From positions 1 to 16,260 of the forward strand of contig CAIZMD010000793.1 of the NCBI GenBank assembly GCA_903933995.1: a DNA stretch of 16,260 bases, written 5' to 3'. The notes below the pieces were generated by a model. That model was not told the origin of the DNA. It saw only the letters and a list, made by a program, of their open reading frames with translations, and searched no databases. Position 1 is the stretch's first letter. Each line of letters begins with the position of its first letter. This stretch comes from an uncultured Bacteroidota bacterium (lineage in GTDB: Bacteria > Bacteroidota > Bacteroidia > Chitinophagales > Chitinophagaceae). A program made the translations under genes and the position numbers. Shown piece after piece: positions 15,394 to 16,260 of the stretch.

Positions 15394-16260
15394 TTAATGT
15401 CCTCCGCCAGATGTCTTCACATCATAGTCAATCCCCTGAGATTTCAGGATAGATTTAACCCTTATAGCATAGAATGCAAGGTAAGCAAAACATAGGGCAC
15501 CAACTATATAACTGTATTGAATGCCAAGCATACTGTCGTCTGCAACCCAACCTTGTAAAGCCGCAATCACACCACCACCCATGATCATCATGATGAGTAA
15601 GCTAGAACCCTGGTTGGTATGTTTACCCAAACCAGCCACAGCCAAAGTAAAGATGCAAGGCCAAAGTGTACTACAGAATAAACCCACACTGATAAAGGCA
15701 AATACACTCACCATACCTGAAGTAAGCATACCAATAATCAAGGCAATAATTCCCATGCTAGAGAAGATCAACAACATTCTAGCAGGGCTACCCTTACTCA
15801 AGATATCACCCGCAATCATGGCAATGATCACAAGACCATATACATAAAACTGTGTCATATCATGCTGGGCAATGGTATTGACAATTAAGAATACGGCAAA
15901 TGCCAAATAAGGCATCACAAAATTCAACACTTTTGCTTTGGCTGCACTAACACCAAACGCTCCAACAGAAGCTGTCCAACGGCCAATCATCAAACTAGCC
16001 CAGTACAAAGAAATATAAGGAGCAATTTGTTCGGTTTGAATGCCTACATGCAAACGCATGTATTCTGGTAAGTTACTAGCGGTAGAAACCTCCACACCTA
16101 CATATACAAAAATTCCAATCATCCCCATCACCAATTGAGGGTACTGCATGGCATTTTTTTTGTGCATGACATTAGAACCAGATTCAGCTTCTTTTTCAGC
16201 TACTGTTTCTAGGTCTATTTTATTAGGAATAGATGAGAATTTAAAGAAAAGGGCCACCAA
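15394..16260 (-). CDS. MFS sugar permease of the FucP/GluP type, C-terminal half (cut by window edge)
   Basis: An inner-membrane proton-coupled sugar importer; 288 residues are visible. The frame runs off the right edge: the first codon seen is a TTG inside the protein and not a start. After a short cytoplasmic charged loop (KIDLETVAEKEAESG), about six membrane segments follow, consistent with TM7-TM12 of a 12-helix MFS protein. The stretch LWPCIFTLAVAGLGKHTNQG followed by GGGVIAALQGWVAD is typical of the fucose and glucose/galactose transporter (FucP/GluP) branch. The C-terminus is short and hydrophilic, ending GGGH. The ROK kinase starts 22 bases downstream, so the pair imports and phosphorylates one sugar, likely glucose or a related hexose; the exact substrate is inference. 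Confidence 0.92.
   Translation of the reverse strand: MVALFFKFSSIPNKIDLETVAEKEAESGSNVMHKKNAMQYPQLVMGMIGIFVYVGVEVSTASNLPEYMRLHVGIQTEQIAPYISLYWASLMIGRWTASVGAFGVSAAKAKVLNFVMPYLAFAVFLIVNTIAQHDMTQFYVYGLVIIAMIAGDILSKGSPARMLLIFSSMGIIALIIGMLTSGMVSVFAFISVGLFCSTLWPCIFTLAVAGLGKHTNQGSSLLIMMIMGGGVIAALQGWVADDSMLGIQYSYIVGALCFAYLAFYAIRVKSILKSQGIDYDVKTSGGGH

Noticed and set aside
14829..15452. A 207-codon plus-strand open frame opposite the ROK kinase
   Set aside because: The kinase on the minus strand has every family motif; the antisense product has no domain features and runs past the kinase start into the permease gene.
15394..16260. TTG at 16260 as the start of the permease
   Set aside because: The visible protein begins in the middle of an MFS permease (central loop then TM7-12), so the true start is beyond the window.

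Overview
The window reads as chromosomal DNA of a Bacteroidota species, most likely a Chitinophagaceae-type member of the Chitinophagia/Sphingobacteriia side. The reasons are a SusC/SusD outer-membrane pair, a TonB box of the ELDEVVV type, a macroglobulin/TonB-plug hybrid protein of a kind typical of the phylum, AT-rich DNA with weak Shine-Dalgarno sequences, and a FucP/GluP-type sugar permease next to a ROK kinase. The genus is inference; no rRNA is present. There are no phage genes, insertion sequences, CRISPR arrays or tRNAs.

Layout. (1) 1-1123, minus: the N-terminal 374 residues of primase DnaG, running off the left edge. (2) 1216-1962, plus: a DeoR-family sugar-type repressor with a small hairpin terminator behind it. 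(3) 2258-8051, plus: a tight operon of a SusC-type TonB-dependent transporter, a SusD-like lipoprotein and a DUF4397-like lipoprotein, closed by a strong terminator at 8071-8106. (4) 8154-10592, plus: a secreted protein with an N-terminal macroglobulin (MG2-like) domain and a TonB-plug domain but no beta barrel, probably its own transcription unit. (5) 11662-10605, minus: a two-gene unit of a STAS protein lacking the usual phospho-serine and a C-terminally membrane-anchored J-domain protein. (6) 11745-14315, plus and divergent from (5): ClpC, complete with both ATPase modules, the UVR segment and a ClpP-docking VGF loop. (7) A near-perfect bidirectional terminator at 14335-14368. (8) 16260-14394, minus: the C-terminal half of an MFS sugar permease followed by a ROK-family sugar kinase.

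How the genes fit together. The SusC/SusD/DUF4397 operon should import a ligand across the outer membrane. No glycoside hydrolase lies beside it, so the substrate cannot be read from context; the DeoR regulator upstream is a plausible but unproven controller. The permease and ROK kinase form an inner-membrane uptake-plus-phosphorylation pair for a monosaccharide, probably glucose or a related hexose. ClpC with the STAS and J-domain genes makes a small neighbourhood that may link stress signalling to protein quality control.

I see no clearly new defence or mobile system. The items most worth a second look are the barrel-less plug protein, the serine-less STAS plus tail-anchored J-protein pair beside clpC, and the ROK kinase that has lost all three zinc-site cysteines.
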